From contig CP137679.1 of NCBI GenBank assembly GCA_037976565.1, positions 14,076,780-14,140,779 of the forward strand: a stretch of 64,000 nucleotides of DNA, in the 5' to 3' direction. Of this stretch, positions 43,258 to 56,500 are shown in pieces (the stretch's first letter is position 1; each line of letters opens with the position of its first letter). The notes beneath the pieces are model-generated. The model was given only the letters and a program-made list of their open reading frames with translations. It was not told the origin of the DNA and searched no databases. This DNA comes from Mesocentrotus franciscanus. Its lineage: Eukaryota > Echinodermata > Echinoidea > Camarodonta > Strongylocentrotidae. Both the position numbers and the translations under genes were made by a program.

Positions 43258-44153
43258 ATAGGCGTCGGGCTTTATGACAAGTATACTAATCGCGTTATGG
43301 AGACAGACATTTTGACTAGTCTGTAGGAAAATGATCGTACGAACAATGTTAAAAGTTCCCTCTTAATGTGACAAGGAGAAAATGTGAAAATTCCCATTAT
43401 TCTTTCTAGGGAAATGATCGTAAGAACACTATTAAAACTCTTAATGTGACAGTGATCGATGATGTGAAAGGGTGTGTAGCATGGCAAATAGTGGTTAACG
43501 CCATCTACGTCTTTTTTTGGACAACTGCATGTAAACGAATGGACTTAATTAACGGTAGTCAGCGACTTAATCTCTACATGGTCAGTGCGCGCTAGCGTTC
43601 GCGAAACAGACTGAAGTTCTCCTCGCGCTTCGGTTTTGCGTATGTTGCACGCACGTGAATGGTGCGGTCGCGTTGTCCGTAGTCGTACTATAACCGATTG
43701 GCCCCGAGTTGGGCCACGGGAAAGACACATAGTCTCGTCATGCTACACTCCCTTTAATAATACTTTTGTTTCTTTCTAGGGAAATGATTGTAAGGACAAT
43801 ATTAAAATATATTCAACTCCTAATGTGAGATGTTAACATTCCCCTTTTTCACTCTTTTCATCTGCAGCAACTGAAAAGATATCTTTGGAGTCTTTGGCAA
43901 ATGTGATCATATATTATTATTCTTTATTCATTGTTGGTAATGTTGTCACTGATTTACGATTTACTTTAAGTAGATTATAGCCATTCTTGACTGCCTGCCT
44001 GAACTTATATCATGCTTTCGGTATTATCTGGTAGAATTGCGTCTGACTTACTTCTGTGTGTACTTATGTTGTCTGCATGATCCTTGCCTAACCGATAGGC
44101 GTCGGGCTTTAATTTATGGCAAGTATACTAATCGCGTTATGGAGACAGACATT
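43258..44153 (+). repeat. Spacer with repeated blocks (unit 2)
   Basis: Counterpart of 14937-15840: the GATAGGCGTCGGGCTTTA...GGAGACAGACATT block occurs at both ends and GGGAAATGAT-type segments between. Almost identical to unit 1. Confidence 0.55.
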
Positions 44154-44320
44154 GCACCCCCAAAAGAGGAAATATCCCATTTGTAGAATAAGTTAAATCT
44201 CCATATATTTAAAAAATAAATTCTTGTATTGCTCACATAATGAGGTGCCGAACAAAAGACTTTTGAATGGACTTACAAAAGAATCACTAATACATGCAAA
44301 GCACTCCGCACAATACTTAA

Positions 44321-44882
44321 AGCCCAAGTCCACTCCGATTTTCAAAAATTATAACATGTTGTAAATAAATCAAAGGTTAAAACTGCCAAATATCACGGGC
44401 GTACTTCAATCAGGTGATTTTTAAGAGCGATTTTTGTTTCGGGTATTTCGAGCAAAACATTTATATTGCTGTACGGATGTGACGTATGCTCCTCACAACG
44501 AAAGTGCCAGCGGTATACATTCTGACAATAGGCTATTTTCGTAATGTAACCAAATTTAATGCATACGTCTTTGAAGTGCCTCTATACAAACTATTTCATT
44601 CACCTGATAAGAATAATAGTGTTTCATTATTCTTATCAGGTGAATGAAATAGTTTGTATCGAGGCACTTCACAAAGACGTATGCATTAAATTTGGTTACA
44701 TTACGAATCTGTGTTGTGAGGACCCTACGTCACAACCGACTCGATCATTAACTTGTTTTTTGCTCATTAAAAAAAATTATTAAAAATAAATCTGAGCACT
44801 TTCCAAAACCAAGTTATATTTGGGCTTTTTAGATTTTTGTCTATCTAATCAGCTCAACTTTTCAGTGGAGTGGACTTGTACT
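44321..44882. mobile_element. TTAA-flanked MITE with long internal palindrome, unique to unit 2
   Basis: TTAA at 44317-44320 and 44883-44886 flanks AGCCCAAGTCCACTCC ... GGAGTGGACTTGTACT inverted ends; unit 1 has the single site at about 15997. Inside, arms of about 80 bases (from AAATTTAATGCATACGTC near 44550 to GACGTATGCATTAAATTT near 44693) form a near-perfect hairpin. TTAA duplication suggests piggyBac-type mobilisation, although the termini are not the usual CCC; a TA duplication cannot be excluded because the site is TTAATTAATT. Confidence 0.75.
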
Positions 44883-45075
44883 TTAATTAATTAGCGAATA
44901 CACTGCTTTGTAACTGTCGCGTGCCTATAGAGTACCGAAATCCTAACGTCATAATCACTCGTCGTCGGGGTTACTGGTTCTAAACAACAGAGGCTGCACA
45001 TGATCACTACACCATTGTTTAGCCTAAAATCGTTTGGAACCAGCAACCTTGATAACTTGGCCAGTATGACGTATG

Positions 45076-45290
45076 TAGGAGGCGCGATGGCTCAGTGGTA
45101 GAGCAGTGGTCTCGTAACAGGCAGGTCCCAGGTTCGAAACCAAGTCGACGTGCTAGTGCCCTTTGGTAAGACATTAATCCTTATATCAGGTGCCTCGGAG
45201 AAGACTTAAAGCCGTCGGTCCCCTGGTTGCTTACTCACAAGCATACACATGCTTTTTTTAGCAGTCAGGTTAAACAAACATCACACTCAG
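45076..45290 (+). repeat. tRNA-derived SINE, plus orientation (unit 2)
   Basis: Counterpart of 16183-16400 with intact A and B boxes. A 17-base stretch upstream (GCCAGTATGACGTATGT) is present here but missing in unit 1. Confidence 0.85.
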
Positions 45291-45308
45291 GTACTCCATA
45301 GAGCAGTC

Positions 45309-45526
45309 ATATCAACGAGACCGACACCAGACCGACAACAGACCGAACATAAAACTAAATTTCCCCGAATTGCCAAGAATCGGTCGGTTTGGGATCGGTG
45401 TGGAGTCACTTCGCCAAACCGACTCCACATTGACTCAAAACCGACTCCACAACGACTCTTGGCCGTTAGTCGTTATTTACGTTGTTGTCCGGTCTGTTGT
45501 CGGTCTGGAGTCGGTGTCATCGGTGT
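45309..45526. mobile_element. GACCGAC-type element (unit 2)
   Basis: Shorter relative of 16408-16823; about 190 internal bases present in unit 1 are missing. Ends GACCGACACCAGACCGACAA and GGTCTGTTGTCGGTCTGGAG. Confidence 0.5.
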
Positions 45527-46079
45527 GATTGAAGTATAAAGGCTTACGTATTTGGAAACACTCTATTGCTGCTAACAAACTCATCTATTCTGATAATGTA
45601 ATCTTACTAAAAACAATAAAATTTGTCACGACAACCGCAATTATGCCTGTCAAAAAACCTAATTTATTTACACCTGTAGTAACGTTTTCAAAGGGGTTTA
45701 GACAGGAATAATCAAAATTGCGTCCAACCATGACTCTTTTCAAAACTAAAAAATATATATTTACGACCCTTTCTTTCCGAGGACGTTCACATGAGCCATT
45801 TTCAGCGAGAAGTCCACTTGAATGCTCAATTCTACACAAATGAAACACAAAACATGTTTTACCATGTACACTGCAAAGGGTTGAGCACATATGTTTATAT
45901 CATGGACAGATTACCACCACATACAGATACATGTAGATCAGTGGCGTAATGAGCAAAAAAGTTTGGGGGGGGGGGCTGGCAGACAAAAAAAATCCGCATC
46001 ACCCACTCTTACATGCAGGCCCCGCTGACCGTTTTTCAAAGTGGGTGGGGGCTAAAGTATTTACGACCAGGTAGAGCGT

Positions 46080-47465
46080 AGCCTAGTATAAATTGGCGTG
46101 GGGTCTAGGGGTAAAGCCCCGGCAGGGGTCGATCAAGGGGCGGAGTCCTCGGAAGTTCAGGGGTTTTAGGTGCTTCAGATGAGTATATCCAGGGGCCTGA
46201 CTTAGGGCCATTGGTTGGGTCCAGGGGGCAGAGACCCTGGAAGCTCAGGGGTTTTCAGGGGCGGATCTAGGTTTTTGCTAAGGGGGTTGACCCAATGACG
46301 ATGCGGAGCATCGTCTACGAGCCGCGTAGCGGCGAGGCGATTTTTTTTGTTTTGTTGCTATTTTGAACGCCCCGGCCCGTAAGTGATGTTTTCCTGGCAT
46401 CTACTAACACAATGGAGACCATAAAAAGCAGTGCATGATAACGTTCTTTTAAAATCAGGTAACAGTTTAAACAGTTTGACCCAATGACATAAGATTAGTT
46501 ATATGCAGAGTTATCATGATTGTGTTTGGTTAAGTTACCAAATGAGTTGAATATCTTCTCTCAATATTTGCACTTGAAAGGTTTCTCTCCAGTGTGCATT
46601 CTTTTCTTTTTTTGGCGGGGGGGGGGGTTAAACCCTAACCCCTGTAGATCTGCACCTGGTTTTAGGCGTTTAATTACGGTGAGATGAGCATATTTTGATA
46701 CCTTATTTGTGACACTGGCAGGTCACTAATTGGCGTAAGTTCTAGGGGCGGAGCCCCCGGAAGCTCAAGGGTTCTAGGCATTGAATAACGGTCAGATGAG
46801 TATCCAGGGGCCCGCCTTAGGGCCCTTGGTTAGGTCCAGGGGGCAGAGCCACCGGAAGTTCAGGGGTTTTAGGCATTAAATTACGGTCAGATGAGCATCT
46901 AGGGGCCCGTTTTAGGGCCGTAGGTGGGGTCCAGAGGGCAGAGCCCCTGGAAGCTAAGGGGTTTTAGGCATTTAATTACGGTCAGATGAGCATATTTTGA
47001 TAACCTATTTGTGACACTGGCAGGTCACTAATTGGAGTCCAGGGCGGAGCCCAAGAAGCTCAGGGTTTAAGGCGTTTATACGGTCAGATGAGCTTATTTT
47101 GATACCTTATTTGTGACACTGGCAGGACACTATTTGGCGTGGGGTCCAGGGGGCGGAGCCCCCAGAAGCTCAGGGGTTTCAGGCATTACATTTTTTATAA
47201 CGGTCAGATAAGCATTCAGGGGCCTGCCTTGAGGCAGGTGGGGTCGAGGGGGCAGAGCCACCGGAATTTCAGGGGTTTTAGGCATTTTATTACGGTCAGA
47301 TGAGCATATTTTGACACCTTATTTGGGACACTGGCAGGTCACTACTTGGCGCGGGGTCTAATGGGCGGAGCCCCCGGAAGCTCAAGGGTTTTAGGCGTTT
47401 ATACGGTCAGATGAGCTTATTTTGATACCTTATTTGTGACACTGGCAGGACACTAATTGGCGTGG
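46080..47465 (+). repeat. GC-rich satellite within the hAT-like element
   Basis: About eight imperfect repeats built from GGGGTCCAGGGGGCGGAGCC, CCCGGAAGCTCAGGGGTTTT, AGGCATTTAATTACGGTCAG, ATGAGCATATTTTGATACCT and GTGACACTGGCAGGTCACTA. Some repeats lack the second half. GGGGGCGGAGCCCCC is palindromic. An unrelated segment at about 46260-46640 interrupts the array. Non-coding. Confidence 0.75.
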
Positions 47466-48008
47466 GATGCAGGGATGCAAGGGCCTTTCGTCCCCCGATC
47501 CACATGTTGTTGGCAGGATTAATCGCAACTGATCTCCCCTTCTTTTCACCCTTTTCTTTTCTTCTTCCTCTTTTTTAGCTCTCCTCTTTCCCTTTCCCTT
47601 CTCTTCTTCTTTCTTTTTTTTGGCGGGAGCGGGGAGGGTGGGGGAGGGGAGAGGCAAGGGTCTTTGCCCCCGATCCACAACTTGTTGGCGGGAGAATTGC
47701 AACTGATATCCCCCTTCTTTTCTTTTCTTCTTCTTCTTTTTTTTCCTTCCCTTTATCTCCTCTTTTCCTTTTTCTTTCCCTTTCCTTCCTTCTCTTAATT
47801 TTTTGATGGGGAGGGCAACAGCCTTGAAGGCAAGGCCCTTTCGCCCCCCCCCCCCATCTCCTTCTTTTCCCCCCATTTTTCTGTTCTTCTCCCTCTTCTT
47901 TCCTTCCCTTTCTCTCCTCTTTCCCTTTCCCTTCTTTTCCTTCTCTCTCTCTTTTTTTTTCTTTGCGGGGAGGGCAAGGCCCGTTCGCCCCCCTGGATCC
48001 GCGCCTGT

Positions 48009-48140
48009 GGAACATTCCCTCCGGAAATGACCCTCCTCGCCACATCCAAAACAAACTCTGGGCGCAGGCGACTGCGCATTCCCCCGCGTACCGCCTACAG
48101 CTGCCGCGATCTTCTCTAAGCTCTTCTTTAGGCCGGACAT
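48009..48140 (-). pseudogene. Gag-type CCHC zinc-knuckle fragment
   Basis: Minus strand frame from 48140 reads MSGLKKSLEKIAAAVGG, then VCFGCGEEGHFRRECS, a C-x2-C-x4-H-x4-C retroviral-type zinc knuckle (48012-48053) as in gag proteins of LTR retrotransposons. The frame then runs into repeat-derived Lys/Glu-rich sequence that is not gag. No protease, polymerase or LTR is nearby, so this is a captured fragment carried by the hAT-like element. Confidence 0.65.
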
Positions 48141-48689
48141 ACGGGTATCCAGACTTTTCGCTAAACTGGATATACGGTTTATATCTACTGTTAGTGGCCA
48201 CTAAGGCCCATTAGTGACTATAAAAAACATAGTTCTTCCTGGCTATTTGGGAATGTGTCAGTTTGCAACAGAAATGGAGAAACGCGCATTTTGTTGAAAA
48301 TCATGTGATATCACGAACATTTATAAATCACTTGTATGGAATTGAAAATAAGTCATGGTTGAATTTTATTTGGGGCTAGCCCCCCAAGCCCCCCCACCAG
48401 TACGCCAGTGATGTAGATGGACCAATACATGCACACGGTAAGTGATGCATGTCGTCAAGGGCGTCGATCCGAGCTTGAGCATGGGGGAGACACACTGATC
48501 CAGCCGGCAACGTGAGAAAATATTTAGCGGCGAATCAGCCAGCCGATGAATAAACGGGGGTGTGAGCACTTAAAAAAAAAATGGGTGGTCCCCCTTCTTT
48601 TCTGACAAAACAAGGGAGGACATTTGGTATGATGTCCCCCAGGAAAAATCGTGGGGGGTCCTTGCATGTCGTGGATAGAAAGAAATTCT

Positions 48690-49010
48690 GCATTATCTTT
48701 ATTACGATTGGAATAGAGCGAACGACTCTAACGTGCATGTAATTAGGACAAGTACCCTTTTGTCGATACAGCCTAGTGACGAGGCTAATGTTTCGTATGA
48801 AAGACGGCGAAAACATGGTAAACAATTGCTCACCTTCTGTTTATGATCTGTTTATATAATTTATCTTTATTTCGATTGGAATATAGCGAACGACTCTAAC
48901 GTGCATGTAATTAGGAAAAGTACCCTTTTGTCGATACGGCCTTGTGACAACGCTTGTTCGTATGAAAGACCGCGAAAACATGGCAATTAATTGCGCACCT
49001 TCTGTTTATG
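48690..49010 (+). repeat. Two-copy tandem repeat, ~165 bp (unit 2)
   Basis: Counterpart of 17530-17875. Confidence 0.7.
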
Positions 49011-49224
49011 AATAATGAAACAATTTAATGTGCCCTAACTCGACGCCACAATAACATTATCAAAATTTGTCACAAGCTGATGTCCAAAATCATCCCCATA
49101 AGTTTTAACTCCATAAAGTATCATATTTTCATTCGAATAGTTTGGAATTTTTTCGAGATCGCTCATTCCACCATAAAAAGTTAATGACTTTTAATATCAG
49201 CAATAATCTACAGTACTACAGTAC

Positions 49225-49690
49225 TTGTCGGTGATGTACCGCATTATGCACAAACTCTTGGTTTTAACTTATAAATGTATTCATGAATTGGCACCAATTA
49301 CTCTGCAAGAACTAATCCAGGAATACAAACCCTCGCCTCACGCAATACGGTCATCTTCACAATTAAACCTCGTGTCTACTTCGGTGTCAACTCTTTCTTT
49401 GCAAAGCTTCTTGCTGAACTTTGGAATAAATTAGCTTTACATGTTAAAAACTATAAGACTGTCAACTAATTCAAAATTTGTCTTAAGACACATTTATTCA
49501 AAATTGCTTTTGATGACTAACTTACTCTGTTCACATTGATGTATATTTCATATGTTTTGTAATTTGTAGGTTTATTTGTAATTTTTTGTTTAATATATAA
49601 TTGTTTGTCATTGTATTTTGTTTGTTATAGCGCTTAGAGACTTAATAGGTGGAAAGCGCTTTATAAGCACTGATTTATTATTATTATTAT
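49225..49690 (+). mobile_element. CR1/L2-like LINE 3' end fragment (unit 2)
   Basis: Counterpart of 18085-18560, with nearly identical coding remnant, the AGCGCTTAGAGA...AAAGCGCTTTATAA stem and a longer ATT tail. Confidence 0.75.
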
Positions 49691-50192
49691 TATTATTACT
49701 ACTAGCAATAAATGCCAGTATCTTTGAAATATCAACCAAAAAAGGTCCTGATTTTGGGTAAAACGGTAGCGAAATAGGGACATTTGAAATTATATATACG
49801 CAAGAGAACGATTGAATCCAATGTTACGAAGAAGTATGCGTACATACCGTATTTAACAAAAACTCATAAAAGAATAAGGTTTGCGAATTCTCAAATTTTC
49901 GATCACTTTATTTCACGAATATCGTCAGGAACTAAAACATATGAATAAACATGTTGCCTGTATAAAAGTGTATATAGTATGGAGGTTATACATCAAGTGA
50001 ACTCAAACAACATTGAAGACATTAATGAATACTACAAAAGAGAGTGACTGGAAGAATTTGTCAAAATAATGAAAAGTAGAGAAAAGTAATTAGAGTGTAG
50101 AATACATTTGTTTCGATTAAAACATTCGATTAAAAGATCTCATGAACAAAATTATAATTGTTTGTTATCATTACCACCCCCACCCCCTTTTT

Positions 50193-50230
<38 letters not shown>

Positions 50231-50424
50231 TTTCCCCTTTTCTTTTTTTGTTTAACTGCTTTTTCTCGTCATTCGATTGGGGGCATGTGCACCCGATGTT
50301 TACGCCGCTGTTTCCATGTGAACCGCTACCGTTACTGTTCAGTGAAACTGGGACAAACATTGAATATGCGCGAGCGCAGAAAACGAACAAACGTAATTTC
50401 ATTTATCTCATAGGAAAGCACATT

Positions 50425-50470
50425 CAATGCTAAAAAAAAAACAGGAAAAGGGGCGGCAACATTAGTTATC
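50425..50470 (+). promoter_or_regulatory. Putative core promoter of gene copy C
   Basis: Same position as in copy A, but the box reads GCTAAAAAAAAA (50429-50440): the TA dinucleotide of TATAAAA is missing, so this TATA element looks weaker. The leader downstream is conserved. Confidence 0.4.
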
Positions 50471-50545
50471 ATCGGTTGTTAGCCAGTGCAAGAACGGGAA
50501 TTTTCAACGGTTCGTGCTCATAGTGTTTTGACTAGCCGTAACAAA

Positions 50546-53500
50546 ATGGTATGTTTTTGCTTTCTGCTTTTAAAGTCGTTTTGAAGATCTTATTTCTAGA
50601 ATATGTTAGGATAAATGATATACTTGTAAATGATCTAACAAGAACTAAAAATTCCATGGTATTGTATAGAGGTCTTTATGACAAAAAAATATAGCTCATG
50701 AAGAGAAGCATTTCTTAAATTTGGTACATATTACAAATTACCTTGAAATAGCTGTAACGAATGGATTTGTTCTTATATACATCAATATATATAATTGTTC
50801 TTGTTGCCAGTTTGTAGCAATCTAAAATTGTTCAAACTAAGTTTTAGGTAGAGAGAAGGAGGTAGAGTAGGTTACACACAATTGGCCGAATACATACATC
50901 TAGCAAGAGCAATAACTATTATATTGTAATACAAATCAAATGTTAATCTTTTTATCAATATATTTTTTGTGATATATGATATATATATATATACATATAT
51001 ATGACAAGAAAAAAAGGAACATTGAAAAGACAAGCTAGGCTTTTCTCTCTTTTGATTTCACACATTTTTGTATGCATATATATATATATATTTATATATA
51101 TTTATTTATTTATATACATTGTACATGTAGATATTTAGGCGTTTATGTGTGTTTGTTTGTATGTGTGTTTGTTTGTGAGGGTGTGTGTGTGCGTTGCGCG
51201 TGTGTTTGTGTTTGCTCTAGACATAGATTACAAGGGTTCTTCCATAAACTCTTGGACCCTCATACGTATATACAATAGTTTTACTACCCCCATATCCAGT
51301 GATATCTCATGAAAGCTCACAATGTTACAAATATAGATACTGTTTCATTCCTTTGGAGCCCCTTATTTTCACTGTAATATGTCATTTTTATTCCACACTT
51401 TGAACCAGCATTTCAAATTAGCGATCATCATCTTCATACTTCAGCTACAGTCTCAGAGTGAGTATTCAAATTTCATTGATTATTTACGAGAAACAATCCA
51501 ATAAAGATATATTTTTTAAATTTCAAATTTAATTGAAATTAAGGTTTTATCTGAATCATCAAAGATTAACTACATTGGTACGTACTAACAATAACAATTA
51601 CGTACTTGGAATTATCATGAATGTACAAGATAAGTATTTTCTTCATTTAATGTCTAATTAATTAGTCTATATCAAATTCATCTCAAGGTACTTTCCTACG
51701 TTTTATTTAATCAATACAAGGAAAGTCACGATATAATTCTCGCAAACTATGTTGTTCGGTGAATACTTATTTGATGAAAAATAAAATATAAATATTGTAC
51801 CATTATGACTGACATAACAAAATAATCATTATTAGACAGTGGTCCTACTCAAACGATTTTATTATCTTAAACTCAACCATTAACATGCAAGAGCTTTTAA
51901 CAAAAGGGGGTCTGGTGGGCATCGAGGAAACCCTCCCCACACAACTGGTCCAACAAATCTGTCATACTGTCATACGCGCCTGGGTAAAAACTTGTCCTAA
52001 CCGGTACCCCCCTCGCCTGACTATCTCCTATTTAAAAGGGTTTAGTTTAGGCATGCAACGCTACCTCTCCCGTTCAAAGTGACAAATAAATGTAAGTACC
52101 TTTTAAAACATTTAAGCGATTTTGAAAATTAGGGCCGCGCCCTTCGTTGTAAAAATCTTGGATCGACTTTTAAATTTACATCAGATCTTGTATATAATAT
52201 CTCTGTTAGTCTGAAGACATGGGCTACCCCATTGAGTTACAAGTATAGCAATTTACAAATGAAGTCAGAGTGTTGAAGACCACCACTGAATTCAAACAGA
52301 ATACCAGTCACACAAAAGAGACCCACTCTAGACCAACAACCGACCAAAGAATTACACGAATTGCTCGGTTTGAGGTCAGTTTGCCGATGTGACAAGGACC
52401 TCAGTCACGACGCCAAACACACTCAAAGCTGACTCTAAACCGAGCGATTCTTGGCCAGTTGGGATAATGAACTGTATTGTTTGGTCTGTAATACCACAGC
52501 CACACCTATGAGACCGGCACAAGATTTGACAGCAGACCGAATAAAAAACACATTTTCTCGAATGGCCAAGAATTGCTCGGTTTGGCAATGTGACAAGGAC
52601 CTCAGTCACAACGAGAATCACAATCCAAACTTGCTCTAAACCTATTGAGTTTTGGCAATTCGGGGAATCGGAGTAATGCAGTTTATTGTTCGGTCTGTAA
52701 TTCCTCAGCCACATCAACGACCATAGACAGACATCCGACCAGACAAGACACTACATTTCCCCTATTTGCCAAGAATTGGTCGGTTTGAAGTCGGTGTGCA
52801 TTCAATTGGCGATGTGACAAAGACATCGGTCAAGCTGGCAAACACAAGCTGGTCAAGCTGGCAAATCTGGCTAAGTTAAATAAAGATAACTACCCGGTTA
52901 TAATAGGTGGTGATTTTAACATGATTAGGGACATTGAATTTGATTATAACGGGAAATCTTCAAACAGGATTACGAAAAGATTTAATCGAGAATTTGAAAA
53001 ATTCATGGAAGATTTGCAGCTTTTGGATATTTGGATGTAGGCATTCTTTAAAAAGGCAATTCACTTAAAAGCAAAACAATCCCTTTATGCAAAGTAGACT
53101 AGATTACTGGATAATATCGGAATGTCTAGAGGAAATGGTTATGAAGTGCGATATAATTCCATCTGTTGCCCCTGATCATCATTCAATATTTTTACGTTTA
53201 TTTGACAAAACAGTCAATAAAACGAATGGAAGAAAAGGGTCATATTGGAAATTCAATAATAGTTTATGTGAAAATGAAGATTATGTTAGAGAGTTAAAAA
53301 AGAAAATTTGTCAATTAAAAACGAACTACAAACTAAAATAAAAGACAAAAGGTTGTTATGGGATTTTTTAAAATGAAAATTCGGAGCTTTACACTAAAAT
53401 TTTCAAAAAAATTGGCTGATCAAAGGAGAACAATAAGAACAGATTTAGAAAAAGAAATACAATGTTTAGAACAACAATTGACGGAAAGCACTAATGCAGA

Positions 53501-56500
53501 TATTTTAGAAAAATTGGAAAATACAAAAAAGAAATTAAAGGAAGTTTATAGCTATGTAAATGAAGGAATTAGGATTCGATCACGAGCCTCGTGGTACGAA
53601 ACTGTACATGTTAAGAAAACTTAAGAAATTCAATTTACCTTTTAAGGATTTAGTGACAATATACGTAGGTTATATACGACCAATTTTAGAATATTGTGCT
53701 CCAGCGTTCCATAGCAGCCTTACAGTAGAACAAAATAATAATCTTGAAAAAATACAACGTAGAGTATGTAAGATTATTTTAGGGCCTAGTTACATTACCT
53801 ATTCTAATGCATGTCAAGTATGCAATTTACCAACTCTTGAGGAGAGGAGACTAGCACTTTGTAGAAAATTCGCAAAATCCCTTTCAAATCACTCTTTTTG
53901 TCAGACCTGGTTACCTCAGAAAAAAAACACTAATAAATCTCTTCGCCATATTCCCACTTACCAGCAATTTCAATTCAAAACAAAAGGTTTAAAAATAGCC
54001 CACTGTCATTTTTAGTCGATATACTCAACAAAAGTTGAAAAGTTTGTTTAAAAAAGTAATACTTTTATCGCTATTGCAGGTTTACTGAGTGCTTGTCTCC
54101 TCCCCTCCCAAGTAGGCTGTTTTACATGCAGGTACCTATTGTAATCCTTTTAGCATGCTTGAATGGGCTTTATGACACAATATGACATTTGTAAACGAAA
54201 ATAACAGCTCATGCTTTTGTTGTATTTTTGATAACTTGTGCAATGTGCTTTTGGTTTTTAGTTACAGAATCCTATTTTTAATATTGCTAGTTTTTTACAT
54301 GTATATATCTCTAAAAGTGTTATTTATTGTGCCTAACATGTAAACATGAATATTCCAGCCATGGCTGTCTTTCATGTAAAATTGTATTTGTATGAACCAT
54401 GTTTGTGCTATAATAAAAACCATTTTTGAATTGAATTGAATTGAATTGAATGAAAGCGGAGAAAGGGATTCGCGTTATTTCAATCAATTAATGCAAAATA
54501 ACAAAAGAAAGAGTACTATTAAAAAAATTAAAACCTCAGATGGTGCTATTTGCTGCGATGAAAAAAGGATAACTGAAGAAATCCGGAAGTTTTACAGCAT
54601 GTTGTACAGTAAAGTAAAGTACGAGTGCTCGGATAATTGTTATAATAGTTTCTTTCAAGGTTTACCGAAATTGACTGAAAAATCTCGAGAATACTGTGAA
54701 GGATCTATAAGTAATAAAGAATGCCTAGAAATCTTAAAAGAATTAAAACAGAACAAATCACCTGGAAATGACGGTTTTTCTTCAGAATTTTATCGTACCT
54801 TTTGGCCGGATATTGGAGATTTAGTTAAAGATGCCTTGAATGAAGCATATAGATTAGGAGAATTAGCATCGTCTCAAAAACAAGCTGTAATTACGTTAAT
54901 CGCTAAAGATGGGAAAGATCCTTTTCACTGAAAAATTATAGACCCATTTCCTTCTTAATGTCGATTATAAAATCTTAACAAAAATTTTGGCTAAGCGAAT
55001 CAAGAAAGTATTAAATGAGATCATTATGGGAGATCAGGTGGGCTACATGAAAGGGAGGAATATTGGTGAGGCCATTCGCATTATAGATGATATTATTTTT
55101 CATACATCCCGTTACAATTTATCTGGTTTTTTGTTAGCTGTAGACTTCGAAAAAGCTTTTGACTCAATTTCACATCAATTTCTTCAAAAGTTCTGTCGTC
55201 ATTTGGTTTCGGTCCATCCTTTCAAAAGTGGGTTAAAGTTTTATACATGAACACTCTAAGTTGTGTATTAAATGAAGGAGGGTCCACTGGTTATTTCAAA
55301 GTAGAAAGGGGAGTAAGACAGGAGACCCTCTTTCTCCGTACCTCTTTATCTTGTGTATTGAAGTAATGGCACACAAATTACGAATAGATAAATTGGTGGA
55401 CGGAATTAATTTTGGAGATAAGGAAACTAAACTAGTACTTTATGCGGATGATATGACAATTTTTGTTCGCAATAAAAATCAATTAATAGGTTAAAAGTAT
55501 TATTTGCAGATTTCGAAAAATTTCTGGACTGAAAATAAACAACGACAAGACTAAAATATTAAGGTTAGGTTTATGTCAACGTTTAGATTGTGATTTTGCT
55601 TTTGGCGAAATAGTTGACTTTCTTAAGGTTTTAGGGATTTTCTTTTCCTCGATGAACACAAGAAAGAAGATCTAAATTATAAAGAAATCTTAAGTAAAAT
55701 AAAAACACTTTTAAATTTTTGGAAGCAAAGGGATTTAACACTTATGGGTAAGATTCAACTATTGAAGGTGCACATTTATTCTAAAGTTCTTTATCGGGCG
55801 TCACTTACTCCTGTTCCAAAATGGGTTTATGATTCACTGGATGAATTAACTTTAGATTTCATATGGAAAGGAAAAACAGATAAAATCAATAGAAACACCA
55901 TGTTTTTAGACTATAAGCAAGGGGTTAAAGATGTTAAATTTTTCTGCACAAGTTAAATCGCAGCGAATTATGTGGATTCAAAACTTCTAAACAAAGATGA
56001 AGACATGAAATGGAAACAATATTTTAACTTTGTCACTGAACACGTGGGTGGAGATTTGATATTTTCATGTGACTATATACCAAGTTTATTAAAAGTGACA
56101 GCTCCACAATTTTATATGGATTTATTAGAAGATTGGGTGAATACGAGACATATAAGGAGTATAGACATTGGTGATGTGGTAATTTTTAATAATAAACTTA
56201 TTCGATATAAAGGAAGTTGTATATACGATAAGAGGTTGTATGACAAAGGAATTTACAAATTAAAACATATTTTGGAAAACGATGGTAAACTAAAATGTGA
56301 CAGGCATTTTATCGATTTAGGTGTTGAAGTAAATGAAATTGAAAAGATCAAGCACTTTTATGCCTGTTTACCAGTTTGTTGGAAAAATAATTTTAGAAAG
56401 GGAGAAGAAAAAATAATTCTGGAACTGATTTCACTTTGGGGAAGAAAACAACTAATATAGCTGATCTAAAATCAAAACAAATTTATGTACAATTAATAAA

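Larger units (their letters stand above)
45939..48410. mobile_element. Non-autonomous hAT-like element with captured repeats, unique to unit 2
   Basis: Exact 8-bp duplications ATGTAGAT at 45931-45938 and 48411-48418; unit 1 has one at 17238. Termini CAGTGGCGTA and the complement of TACGCCAGTG, typical of hAT. No hAT transposase. Interior: GC-rich satellite (46080-47465), pyrimidine-rich tracts (47530-47960), and a minus-strand gag-type zinc-knuckle fragment (48009-48140). Confidence 0.85.
19167..50300 (+). repeat. Tandem segmental duplication, unit 2 (enlarged by insertions)
   Basis: Second unit, in the same order as unit 1 but about 12 kb longer. The extra length is mainly seven insertions: a MITE at 19202, the satellite block 19451-22380, a CR1-like fragment 26931-27937, hAT-like 30992-33348, Harbinger 36792-43111, a TTAA MITE 44321-44882, and hAT-like 45939-48410. 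A deletion between AT-rich microsatellites removed two exons of gene copy B. Outside these events, long stretches (for example 33360-36790 against 11470-14800) are nearly identical to unit 1, so the duplication is fairly recent. Confidence 0.85.

Noticed and set aside
47430..48140. Full gag-like protein of 236 residues on the minus strand
   Set aside because: Only the first ~45 residues with the CCHC knuckle look like gag; the remainder is Lys/Glu-rich repeat translation.
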